Shown in pieces: positions 34,557 to 42,244 of a stretch of DNA of 55,051 bases. The translations under genes were made by a program, and so were the position numbers. The stretch's first letter is position 1; each line of letters opens with the position of its first letter. Source of the stretch: JAJZKE01 sp963762395 (GTDB lineage: Bacteria > Patescibacteriota > Saccharimonadia > Saccharimonadales > UBA4665); contig CAVXKL010000003.1 in assembly GCA_963762395.1 (NCBI GenBank), positions 1 to 55,051 of the forward strand. The letters are read 5' to 3'. The notes beneath the pieces were generated by a model. It saw nothing but the letters and a program-made list of their open reading frames with translations. It was not told the DNA's origin and made no database searches.

Positions 34557-36230
34557 ATGAAAACATTAGCAGTTATTTACACCCGCGTCTCAAGTGACGA
34601 TCAAGTGGATAATATGAGTTTAGGAGAACAAGAGCGTGTTTGTAGAGATTTTATCTCTCGACACGATCTAACAGTCGATAAGATTTTTGTTGAAGAAGGA
34701 GAAAGTGCCAAAAGTGCTGACCGTACAAAGCTGAAAGAAATGCTGGAGTATTGTCGGGAAAACAAGCACAAGATTGGACATCTTGTAGTCTTTAAGGTTG
34801 ATAGATTTGCGCGTCGAGTTGAAGATCACATTGCATTACAGACATTACTAAAAAAGATGGATATTGTGCTATGGTCTGCATCAGAACCGATTGACAAAAC
34901 AACCACTGGCAAGCTCATGGAAAATGTGTTGGCTAGTTTTGCTCAGTTCGATAACGACCAGCGTAGCGAACGTTGTCGTGCTGGCATGAAAGCTAGGGCG
35001 CTAGAAGGTGGTTGGGTAACCCACGCCCCAATAGGCTATGAAAACGTCAAAGACGCTTTGAAGCGACCTACGCTGGCTTTCTCAGATGAGGTAACGGTTA
35101 AAGCCTTGCGTAAGTTTTTCGATAGGTTTTCAACTGGCAAATATAGACAGGAGCAAGCCTCAGAGTTAGCAAAGAAATGTGGTGTTGTTAAGTCGTCTGG
35201 TAAATACCTATCAAGGAATGGTGCGATTGACTTGCTTACAAACATTACTTACGCGGGCAAGATTAAAAACGACTTAACCGACAATAAAACAGTTGAGGGG
35301 TTGCACCCTGCGATGATTGGCATTGAGCAGTTTAAGTCTATCCAAGCTACCCTGGCGGGCAGAAAACGTTCTTATGCACCGCCATCACGCTTCAAACCTA
35401 GATGGCCTCTAAGGCGCTTCCTAAAGTGTGGCCAATGCAATCACGCATTAACTGGTAGTGCTCCTACTGGCGGTAGCGGGCATAGCTTACCCGCTTACCA
35501 TTGTGCTACCTGTACGATAAAACGTAACGGTTATCGGGTTTCAATCCCAAAAGCTAAAGCCCATGAGGAGTTTGAGGCACGATTAGACAGTTTCGTGCCG
35601 TCTGAGTGGGCTATGAAAGCATTTAAGGAGATAGTTATTCGTCGCTGGAATAATGATTTTCGCGATGTACAAGATGTGCGATGTAAGCTAGACAATGACA
35701 TTAAGTTGTTAGAGGAACGTAAGAATGAATTATTTGATCGTTGGATGGCTGGACGAGTTAAAGATGATTTAACCTATGAGGCACAGAACGATCGCATAAC
35801 CGTTCAGAAAGAAGCGCTGGAGCTTGAGCGAGCGGAATTGAAGTCAGATGAACTAGATAAGGAGCACATAGTTGATCAGGCAATCCGATTTATGGCTCAT
35901 GCAGGTGAGATTTGGAAGACAGCGATAGCCGCCGATAAGGTGTTGTTCCAAAAGTTAGTTTATGAGGCTGGTATTCCAGTATATCCAGACCAAAGTTTTG
36001 GAACGAGCAATTTGAGCCCCATTTACCAGCAGATGACAGAGATACAGGCGTACTATGAAAATAACAAGGCGGAGCTTTCAATCGGAAACTCCGCCATGGT
36101 ACGCCCGATAGGATTTGAACCTACGGCCTCATCCTCCGCAAGGATGCGCTCTAATCCAGCTGAGCTACGGGCGCCTAAGATTAGTAAACATGGCGGAACA
36201 CTCGGGTCTGGAACTTTCCACCTACTCTAG
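34557..36230 (+). CDS. Large serine recombinase running into tRNA-Arg
   Basis: 557 residues as an open frame. Catalytic domain: Ser12 in YTRVSSDDQ, GHLVVFKVDRFARR with the Arg pair, LASFAQFDNDQRSERCRAGMKA. The Recombinase domain follows (near 165-270), then a zinc ribbon (CGQCNHALTG and YHCATC) and a coiled-coil (about 380-440). The frame has no stop before the tRNA gene: residues from about 514 to 540 (MVRPIGFEPTASSSARMRSN) are simply the antisense of tRNA-Arg, and 36068-36095 is the tRNA terminator. The element probably integrated by this enzyme beside the tRNA, and the natural C-terminus was replaced. AAAGGAGA Shine-Dalgarno before ATG 34557. Confidence 0.88.
   Translation: MKTLAVIYTRVSSDDQVDNMSLGEQERVCRDFISRHDLTVDKIFVEEGESAKSADRTKLKEMLEYCRENKHKIGHLVVFKVDRFARRVEDHIALQTLLKKMDIVLWSASEPIDKTTTGKLMENVLASFAQFDNDQRSERCRAGMKARALEGGWVTHAPIGYENVKDALKRPTLAFSDEVTVKALRKFFDRFSTGKYRQEQASELAKKCGVVKSSGKYLSRNGAIDLLTNITYAGKIKNDLTDNKTVEGLHPAMIGIEQFKSIQATLAGRKRSYAPPSRFKPRWPLRRFLKCGQCNHALTGSAPTGGSGHSLPAYHCATCTIKRNGYRVSIPKAKAHEEFEARLDSFVPSEWAMKAFKEIVIRRWNNDFRDVQDVRCKLDNDIKLLEERKNELFDRWMAGRVKDDLTYEAQNDRITVQKEALELERAELKSDELDKEHIVDQAIRFMAHAGEIWKTAIAADKVLFQKLVYEAGIPVYPDQSFGTSNLSPIYQQMTEIQAYYENNKAELSIGNSAMVRPIGFEPTASSSARMRSNPAELRAPKISKHGGTLGSGTFHLL
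36068..36095 (-). terminator. Rho-independent terminator of tRNA-Arg
   Basis: GGCGGAG and CTCCGCC pair around a 14-base loop. On the minus strand the stem is followed by TTGTTATTTT. It sits two bases after the encoded CCA of the tRNA and lies inside the recombinase reading frame. Confidence 0.7.
36097..36174 (-). tRNA. tRNA-Arg, anticodon GCG
   Basis: A full cloverleaf of 78 bases with the CCA encoded: acceptor GCGCCCG/CGGGCGT, D-stem GCTC/GAGC, anticodon stem CATCC/GGATG with loop TTGCGGA (anticodon GCG, codons CGC and CGU), T-stem GTAGG/CCTAT with loop TTCAAAT. Most bacteria read CGU/CGC/CGA with an ACG anticodon edited to inosine, so a genomic GCG is unusual. Its 3' end faces the recombinase island. 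Confidence 0.93.
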
Positions 36231-36250
36231 ACCTTTCTTCCTACCTATCA

Positions 36251-36322
36251 AAAATGAGACACTTTGGCTGGATATGTCCCATTTCTGGTGTCATTATATC
36301 TGAAAATGAGACAAATGGGACA
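36251..36322. repeat. Cluster of ATGAGACA / TGTCCCATTT repeats
   Basis: AAAATGAGACA occurs at 36251-36261 and again at 36303-36313. TGTCCCATTT at 36275-36284 is the inverse of AAATGGGACA at 36313-36322, which allows an imperfect hairpin. It lies between tRNA-Arg and the small gene at 36341. It could be a recombination or regulator-binding site; the purpose is unknown. Confidence 0.55.
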
Positions 36323-36340
36323 CTACTTTGCCCCTATGTC

Positions 36341-36481
36341 TCAATCTAGTTTGCTTTTCTTGCCTTTATATTGTTTAAGAAACTTATCAAAGAGGTAATC
36401 AAACACACTGTCTACTGCCGATTGATCGGTGTTGGCAATTTGGACGTATTTAACCTTTGGTTTGGCTTTTACTCTTCCCAT
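36341..36481 (-). CDS. Small basic protein (46 residues), unknown
   Basis: ATG 36481 behind an AAGGAG Shine-Dalgarno, eight bases after the stop of the gene at 36490. MGRVKAKPKVKYVQIANTD, then AVDSVFDYLFDKFLKQYKGKK. This pattern (basic start, then a helical part) is typical of small genes in Patescibacterial recombinase islands. The function is unknown. Probably co-transcribed with the 36490 gene. Confidence 0.6.
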   Translation of the reverse strand: MGRVKAKPKVKYVQIANTDQSAVDSVFDYLFDKFLKQYKGKKSKLD

Positions 36482-36489
36482 CAGTCTCC

Positions 36490-37284
36490 TTAAAGCAATC
36501 TTATCTCGCGCCCTAAGTTATCTTTGCTAACCTTGGGGATTTCATCTTCGCCAGGCCCCATCTTAAAGTCGTAGTTCCTAATAAATTCAGGCACTGAATC
36601 ATCACTGTCCCGCATTGGTATGAAAACTCGAAGCAGCGGATTCATCTCGGCGCTGATGTATGATACGCCCGTCCGCTTCTTCTTGCCACTCTTTAAGGTT
36701 ATTTCAGCTGGTTTAGAGCCAAGCATCATCTTGTCCATGTAAATAAGTGCCGCTTCCCGCATACGCATGCCTTCATACCTATGCTCTGGTTGTATCGTAG
36801 GCTGCACTGGCTCAGGCTTTGGGGGTGTTAAGGTGCCATTCTTGATTCGTTGCTCGACTAGCTTCTTCAGATCCTCTTCGCTCTCGTAGGCTTTGAGCCG
36901 ACCACTCAGATAGCCCAGGCGATAACTCACGCCATCACTCATCAACCGCCAGTTCGTATCAGCTAGAGTCTTTTCTATGAGTTTTTTCAATCCTTTCTCG
37001 CTTTTATATTCTTCACGGTCAGCTTCGGCATCAAGACAGCTGAAATCTAGTGTTACCTCGCGACCGAGCTGAGGCTCACCTAGTTTAAATTCGGTATATC
37101 TCTTCTTGGCTAAGACGGGAGCCAATAGTTCACTGAGCTGGGCGATCTTTAGCTTCTTAACATCCTTGATGGCATCGTAAACATCAGCATGTTCGCTCCG
37201 CTCTACGGCACCGGCTTCCAGTTTTTGCATACGTTCCAGGTGTTGAGCTTTCTGCTGAAACTTAAACAGTGTCAAGGACCCCAA
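36490..37284 (-). pseudogene. Unrecognised protein, 5' end replaced by IS3 copy 2
   Basis: About 255 residues of natural protein. The first residues (MGSLTLF from TTG 37284) are encoded by the IS right end, so the true N-terminus is lost. Two segments (KGLKKLIEKTLADTNWRL and EDLKKLVEQRIKNGTL) look like degenerate repeats, each after a YKSE or YESE. The C-terminal block (MRMREAALIYMDKMMLGS, then KRTGVSYISAEMNP) is a separate unit with no known motif. Highly charged; no membrane segment. Confidence 0.6.
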
Positions 37285-37301
37285 ATTTCGGACACCTTTG
37301 T

Positions 37302-38102
37302 CTACAAGCTCACAGCTGTTAACTGAACTTGCTTAGCAAGATACTGTTTCGGGGCCATCTTCAGGGCCAGATGTATACGGTAGTGGTTGTAAACGTAGAG
37401 CTGTAAGTGAATAGCTTCAGTGAGCTGACCAACACTAACAAATCTGCTTGGATCTCCCAGATCAACCTTGAAGCCATTGTAGAAGCTCTCTTGGTAGCCA
37501 TTCTCCCATGGGTGGGCTTTGGCTGAGTAGCTCAGCTTAATACCACAGTTGGTAGCCAGCTCCATGTAGATCTGAGATAGATACTCACTACCACGGTCAC
37601 TATGTAATATCCTAGGTCTTCCATGGTGCTCCAGGGCATCGTAAAAAGCTGCTGCCACCAGTGCTGTATCATGCCGGTTGGATACATGCCACCCAACCAC
37701 CTGCCGGGAATACAGATCCAGAATGGTGGCTACATAGATAAACCTGCCCTCGTATGGGATGTAGGTGAAGTCACTGGCCCAGACATCATTGGGCGCAATG
37801 GGAAAGTAGTCAGCTATGAGGTTCGGCAGCTCAGCATCTGCCAGACTTGGTGCTTTAGTGTAGACTGGCTTCTTGCCCCTGCGGCGGTAGGGCTTAATGC
37901 CATAGAGCTGCATGACACGTAAAGCCCGCTTCTTGTTGACACCCAGATGGATGGCTAACCTCCGGTAGCCATAGCTGGGATGCAGGTGCAGTATCTGTAA
38001 TATATCCTGCCGGAGCTGCTCATCCTTAAGGGCTAGTCTGGACTGGTAGTAGAGGGTGGAGCGAGCAACGCCAAGCTGCTGAGCAATCTTTGTTTTACTC
38101 AT
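37302..38102 (-). CDS. IS3-family transposase OrfB (copy 2), DDE integrase
   Basis: 266 residues. Asp in VWASDFTYIP, Asp in RILHSDRGSEY, Glu in ENGYQESFYNGFK; the triad is intact. HPSYGYRRLAIHLGVNKKRALRVM is the N-terminal HTH_21 region. It lies 19 bases after the orfA stop. Confidence 0.93.
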   Translation of the reverse strand: MSKTKIAQQLGVARSTLYYQSRLALKDEQLRQDILQILHLHPSYGYRRLAIHLGVNKKRALRVMQLYGIKPYRRRGKKPVYTKAPSLADAELPNLIADYFPIAPNDVWASDFTYIPYEGRFIYVATILDLYSRQVVGWHVSNRHDTALVAAAFYDALEHHGRPRILHSDRGSEYLSQIYMELATNCGIKLSYSAKAHPWENGYQESFYNGFKVDLGDPSRFVSVGQLTEAIHLQLYVYNHYRIHLALKMAPKQYLAKQVQLTAVSL

Positions 38103-38121
38103 ACGGTGTGGCCTGGTTGCC

Positions 38122-38388
38122 TCAGCGAGCGGTCTTTTTTTTCTCTTTGTCCAGGTAGAGCGTCAGATTGCCGACCAATTCTTTAAGCATCTGGTTTTCT
38201 TTCTTGAGTTTGGCATACGCCAGTAAGCTTGGCTGGTTGTTGACAGTACCCCGGCTCAGCCAGTTGTAGATAGTTTTGGTTGAGATACCATGCTCCTCAG
38301 CTAACCGAGTCACTGGCACACCATCTTCTTTGAGCCGTTTCAGGATCTGGGCTTTAACATCTGGACGAATCACATGACGCTTGGGCAT
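38122..38388 (-). CDS. IS3-family transposase OrfA (copy 2)
   Basis: 88 residues, MPKRHVIRPDVKAQILKRL then the helix-turn-helix VTRLAEEHGISTKTIYNWL and a zipper-like end. A run of seven A on the minus strand before the stop could allow -1 frameshifting into orfB. Confidence 0.9.
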   Translation of the reverse strand: MPKRHVIRPDVKAQILKRLKEDGVPVTRLAEEHGISTKTIYNWLSRGTVNNQPSLLAYAKLKKENQMLKELVGNLTLYLDKEKKKTAR

Positions 38389-38446
38389 GAGTGAACCCCC
38401 TTACTAGTTACTAAATATTGCTACAAGCTATTGTAGACAATACTGT

Positions 38447-38767
38447 CTAGAATAATGGGTCCACCGCAAAAAGACGTTCTCTACACTCTTCGACATTGTC
38501 AACCATGATGTCAATGCCATATATATTTGACACAGCGGTAAGTACATTTCGCTCATAATCAAACTTTTTCTTGTACTTTTGATCGGCTATATTTTTCATG
38601 CGACGTTCAAGGATTATTACTAAAAAGTTGCCGTTACCAGCAGCAGGCTCAAGAATACGCTTTTTAGGGTTGGAGATATCATCTCCTACGAGATTTAGCA
38701 TTGCATTTACTTCTTCTGCTCTAGTAAATACCTCGCCAATATCTCTGACACGTTGCTTCGTCTTCAT
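38447..38767 (-). pseudogene. N6-adenine DNA methyltransferase remnant, 3' end cut off by IS3 copy 2
   Basis: 106 residues. RVRDIGEVFTRAEEVNAML and ILEPAAGNGNFLVIIL (motif I, S-adenosylmethionine binding) then IYGIDIMVDNVEECRERLF match the N-terminal part of Eco57I-like or type I HsdM-like methylases. The catalytic (N/D)PPY motif and the recognition domain are missing because the IS left end (38463) breaks the gene. The final DPLF is IS-encoded, just as in the NUDIX remnant. Confidence 0.8.
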
Positions 38768-38861
38768 TTACATTAGATTATAGACTACTCTGTATCTGTT
38801 TTGGAACGTATTGTACTTATGGGCTAGACTTCTTACCCCTTTGCGGTACCTTTGTACTACT

Positions 38862-40211
38862 ATGCAACCACCACTACAGTACACCGATACCTCAGCCTAC
38901 AAACTGCCCAAGGAGCAGGATGGTAAGCCAGTTCATGCAGTTGCAGCAAAAATTGCTCCAGTCGAATACTGCCTTTACGCACGTAAATCCAGCGAAGATG
39001 ATGAAAGACAAGCTCTTTCGATAGATTCGCAGATTAAAGAAATGGCTATCCAGGGTCAGGCTCAAAGCCTTAGAGTGGCTGATATTAGAAAAGAGAGCCA
39101 TTCTGCTAAACAATCAGGGCAACGACTAGTATTTGAGCGACTTATCGCTGATATAAGATCGGGTTTATTCACTGGCATATTAAGCTGGGCACCGGATCGC
39201 TTAAGCAGAAATGCAGGAGATCTAGGGACTTTAGTAGATTTAATGGATCAGGGTAAGCTGATTGAAATCAGAACTCATGGTCAAATATTTACAAACTCCC
39301 CCAATGACAAGTTTCTACTAATGATCCTGTGTTCTCAGGCCAAACTTGAGAACGATAATAGAGGCATCAACGTAAAACGTGGCATGAAGACCAAGTGTGA
39401 ACTGGGTTTTAGGCCTAATATGACGCCACAAGGCTACCTTAATGATCATTACTCGGGAAAAGGTCAAAAGAAAGTATTCGTAGATAAGAAACGAGCTCCT
39501 GTGATTAAACAGGCTTTTGAGAAGGTGGCTGCCGGATCTAGTGGACGAGATATCTATGATTGGATGAAGTTAGTCGGTTTTAAAACCAAGAGCGGTAAAT
39601 ATCTAACCTTAAGCGGTGTTTACCGTATGCTTAACAATCCATATTACTGTGGTATCTTTGAATTCCCGATCGGGAGTGGTAAATGGTACAAGGGAGCGTA
39701 CACTCCAATTATTACAAAAGAGCTGTTTGCAGCCGTTCAACAAAAAATGGTTGTAGCTCCTAAGAGTAAACCAGGAACCAAGCAATTTGATTACATAAAG
39801 CTACTTAAATGTGGGCGTTGTGGTTCCGGAATTACCGCACAGGATAAGATCAAGTACTGTAAGAATGGCATTACTAAACGATATGTTTATTATCACTGTA
39901 CCCAGGGTAGAGATTTTTACTGTCCTGAGCCTTATATCAGAGAAGAAAAACTAACTGAAGCACTCCTAAGTCTGTTAGACAAACTAACTGTTAAGGAGAT
40001 TGAAAGCCGAGAAGACCTAAAGCACGAACTCGATAAATTTAGACGTTTATCTTCTGCTGTGATGGGTTATGGAGACAACCCAGAAATTAACTTACATAAC
40101 TTTGCTAAATATATCCTCATAGAGGGCAAAAGAGACGAAAAACGATCTTTAATTATGTGCTTAAGGCAGACTATTTATCTCAAGAACAGAGAGCTTACAA
40201 CTCAGATTTAG
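38862..40211 (+). CDS. Serine recombinase with zinc ribbon
   Basis: About 449 residues from ATG 38862 (an upstream non-ATG start at 38811 is possible; no Shine-Dalgarno decides). Catalytic domain: YCLYARKSSEDDERQALSID with the nucleophile Ser in ARKSS, LSWAPDRLSRN, then a Recombinase domain and a zinc ribbon (CGRCGSGITA and YYHCTQGRDFYC). It is not close to the recombinase at 34557. It probably moved the cargo region between here and tRNA-Ser. Confidence 0.88.
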   Translation: MQPPLQYTDTSAYKLPKEQDGKPVHAVAAKIAPVEYCLYARKSSEDDERQALSIDSQIKEMAIQGQAQSLRVADIRKESHSAKQSGQRLVFERLIADIRSGLFTGILSWAPDRLSRNAGDLGTLVDLMDQGKLIEIRTHGQIFTNSPNDKFLLMILCSQAKLENDNRGINVKRGMKTKCELGFRPNMTPQGYLNDHYSGKGQKKVFVDKKRAPVIKQAFEKVAAGSSGRDIYDWMKLVGFKTKSGKYLTLSGVYRMLNNPYYCGIFEFPIGSGKWYKGAYTPIITKELFAAVQQKMVVAPKSKPGTKQFDYIKLLKCGRCGSGITAQDKIKYCKNGITKRYVYYHCTQGRDFYCPEPYIREEKLTEALLSLLDKLTVKEIESREDLKHELDKFRRLSSAVMGYGDNPEINLHNFAKYILIEGKRDEKRSLIMCLRQTIYLKNRELTTQI

Positions 40212-40237
40212 AGCAAAAACCAATCAACCATGATGAA

Positions 40238-41482
40238 CTATTTATACCAACCTCGAGCCTCAAAGAATCCTGAAATTAGACTATCTGCCACCTCGCCAAG
40301 CCCGATATCCCAGCAGATGCGCTTTAGTAGCTTCAGATGTAGTTCGGCGAGCTGTTCCTTGTCCAACATGGAAGCAGTATTCGTATCTTCAACCCATTTA
40401 TAATCACTATATCTAAGCTTTCCTCGGGAATCATTCCAGAATCGGTCATCGGGTGGCACGGTTATGGCTCCTTTGCCCCCACGTAGGCTTGCATGAACAC
40501 TTACCTGGCCATTGTAGCCAGCATGTATAAATACGGTTTTGGCTATTTCCAGCTCTTTATGCAAGTAATCCGCTATAAGGTATGCAGAAACAGTTCGTTG
40601 ATTATCATGAGTCCGTAACACATCGGCAGCCATGTAGGAATGTCCGTTGAAGAATATTTGGTTAGCAATTATGACCCCACTCCAATTTTGCCAGTGAAAA
40701 GCGGTAAGTCCTCCTGGTATTGATTTGGTTTGGTGTATGAAGGCAGTGTCTTGCCACTCGTTACCTAGAAGACCCTGCATCTGGGACAAGTCCTTATATT
40801 CCAATAAATTTCGATCTGGATAGAATGGCATCACAGACACGTCAAAGATTGCGGCTGAATCATTGATGCCAAGGGGCTGCTTGTAGATATTTTCAGTCTG
40901 TCCGGGCTTGTTAACCAAAGATTGTCGTTCTTTCTCGGCGTCGGCGATATCTATATCAAAATTCAGACGAGTAAAGTCTATTGCCATATCTCGTGCTTGT
41001 TGGGATCGCTCACGCTTAGTCATCAGTTGGAGTAACTCCTCACGATTTGCGGCACTAATCGGAGTACTGATATTACCTGTACGCACCCATGGAGTTGGGT
41101 CACTATTCGTCATATAGGGAGGAGCTATGCCTTCTCTAACTCGTATTAAGACAAAGCCTTTACCGTCTACTTCATCAGTAGTAGTAACTTCAAACGACGG
41201 GAAGGGTATTACATTGGCCGCTACCTGATATACCCTATCAATAGGTTTAGCCGTAATGTCGATGCCGTCCCATTTTTCGGGTAACCCCGTCTTTGGGTCT
41301 TCAGCAACACCAATAATTATCAGGCCACCCTGAGTATTGGAAAAAGTTACGAATTGCTTAGCCAAGTCTTTCGGAAAGTCCTGCTTGTACTCTAACGAAA
41401 CACCTTCGATGATCTTGAGTTTACAAAAATCAACAATATCAGCGAATGACATACTAGTGATTGGCTTATTCAATATGTCCAT
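40238..41482 (-). CDS. AlbA_2 (Schlafen-like) domain protein
   Basis: 414 residues. The N-terminal part fits AlbA_2: VSLEYKQDFPKDLAKQFVTFSNTQGGLIIIGV is the core E-x-K...FANT-x-GG motif, followed by VLIRVREGIAPPYM and WVRTGNISTPIS. The remaining 250 or so residues (DVSVMPFYPDRNLLEY onward) do not match a family I know. AlbA_2 domains occur in Schlafen proteins, some transcription regulators and several antiviral systems. It is overlapped by one base by the DUF3892 gene and is in a recombinase cargo block, so a defence role is possible but not shown. Confidence 0.8.
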   Translation of the reverse strand: MDILNKPITSMSFADIVDFCKLKIIEGVSLEYKQDFPKDLAKQFVTFSNTQGGLIIIGVAEDPKTGLPEKWDGIDITAKPIDRVYQVAANVIPFPSFEVTTTDEVDGKGFVLIRVREGIAPPYMTNSDPTPWVRTGNISTPISAANREELLQLMTKRERSQQARDMAIDFTRLNFDIDIADAEKERQSLVNKPGQTENIYKQPLGINDSAAIFDVSVMPFYPDRNLLEYKDLSQMQGLLGNEWQDTAFIHQTKSIPGGLTAFHWQNWSGVIIANQIFFNGHSYMAADVLRTHDNQRTVSAYLIADYLHKELEIAKTVFIHAGYNGQVSVHASLRGGKGAITVPPDDRFWNDSRGKLRYSDYKWVEDTNTASMLDKEQLAELHLKLLKRICWDIGLGEVADSLISGFFEARGWYK

Positions 41483-41763
41483 TAGACCTGTTCCAGCGCC
41501 AATAAATTGTCCTTACCAGTGTTGTCCGGACGGGTTTCTAGGTACTTAGTGCCATACTGATTCTCACGAATCATACACGTAATTGTGCTACCGCTCACTG
41601 AGACATAAGCAGTCTCGCGGTTGCCCACTAGGTAATTAATTACATCATCACGCGTGTCGATCCCTGTTTGATTATTTGCATCCTTACGCCAGCGGTAGAG
41701 GCTTATCGCGGTGTGGGGGTCGCTTGGATTTGGTTTTCTTATTCCAGTGATTTGTAGTCCCAT
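41482..41763 (-). CDS. DUF3892 small protein
   Basis: 93 residues from ATG 41763 (AAAGGA Shine-Dalgarno; a longer frame to 41910 has no good start). LQITGIRKPNPSDPHTAISLYRW, then MIRENQYGTKYLETRPD, fits DUF3892, a small beta-rich family. The role is unknown. It ends one base inside the AlbA_2 start, so the two are co-translated. Confidence 0.8.
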   Translation of the reverse strand: MGLQITGIRKPNPSDPHTAISLYRWRKDANNQTGIDTRDDVINYLVGNRETAYVSVSGSTITCMIRENQYGTKYLETRPDNTGKDNLLALEQV

Positions 41764-41831
41764 GTTAGTATTCCTTTCGTCTAACAGATTAACTGGTAGA
41801 ATTATTAGTATTGTAATATCAAATTTATCAA

Positions 41832-41872
41832 AATGATGAATCATTGTCAACACATTTTGTGCATGGTAATAT
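41832..41872 (+). promoter_or_regulatory. Promoter and operator of the XRE-ImmA pair
   Basis: TTGTCA (41844-41849), 17 bases, TAATAT (41867-41872), then ATG 41879 only six bases later, so the mRNA is leaderless. AATGAT-GA-ATCATT (41832-41845) is a perfect 6-2-6 inverted repeat touching the -35 box and is the likely binding site for the XRE protein. The DUF3892 gene diverges from the same 115-base gap. Confidence 0.7.
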
Positions 41873-41878
41873 AGCATA

Positions 41879-42244
41879 ATGATAAATCCACTAGAAAAAG
41901 CACCCATCACAATTGGGCAACGAATAAAAAGTGCTCGTGAAAAAGCTAGTTTAACTCAGTTAGAGTTGGCCACTTTACTTGGTTATAGCTCCCCAACTGC
42001 TATTTCGCTTATTGAGGCAGATGAGAGAAACGTGAAGGTTGAAACATTAGAAAAAATCGCAAAAGTCCTGCACCAAGATGTTAGCTACTTAGCTACTGGT
42101 AAAAAGAGTAGCACCACCATTAAGACAGCACTGCGTGCCGACGAGAACTTCGAAGCTGAAGACGTTAAAAAGATAGAATCATATATTGATTATTTAATGT
42201 CACAGAAAAAGAAAAACGATGGACGAGGAAGCGCAGAAGAATAG
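41879..42244 (+). CDS. XRE-family transcriptional regulator
   Basis: 121 residues. HTH_3 domain: IGQRIKSAREKASLTQLELATLLGYSSPTAISLIEADERNVKVETLEKIAKVLHQDVSYL. The C-terminal part (DVKKIESYIDYLM) may dimerise. It overlaps the ImmA/IrrE gene by 26 bases, the standard arrangement of an XRE repressor with the peptidase that cleaves it. Confidence 0.93.
   Translation: MINPLEKAPITIGQRIKSAREKASLTQLELATLLGYSSPTAISLIEADERNVKVETLEKIAKVLHQDVSYLATGKKSSTTIKTALRADENFEAEDVKKIESYIDYLMSQKKKNDGRGSAEE

Larger units (their letters stand above)
37270..38463 (-). mobile_element. IS3-family insertion sequence, copy 2 (diverged, inverted)
   Basis: About 1.19 kb, in the opposite orientation to copy 1 and a similar length. 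The right end (TGTCAAGGACCCC on the plus strand) faces copy 1; the left end (GGGTCCA at 38457-38463) faces outward. The proteins are close to copy 1 but clearly diverged, so this is a related family member and not a recent duplicate. No target duplication (CAG before, CCG after). It cuts a gene on each side. Confidence 0.85.

Noticed and set aside
36115..36303. Open frame with residues resembling protein annotations
   Set aside because: It is the antisense of tRNA-Arg and flanking sequence, with no ribosome binding site.
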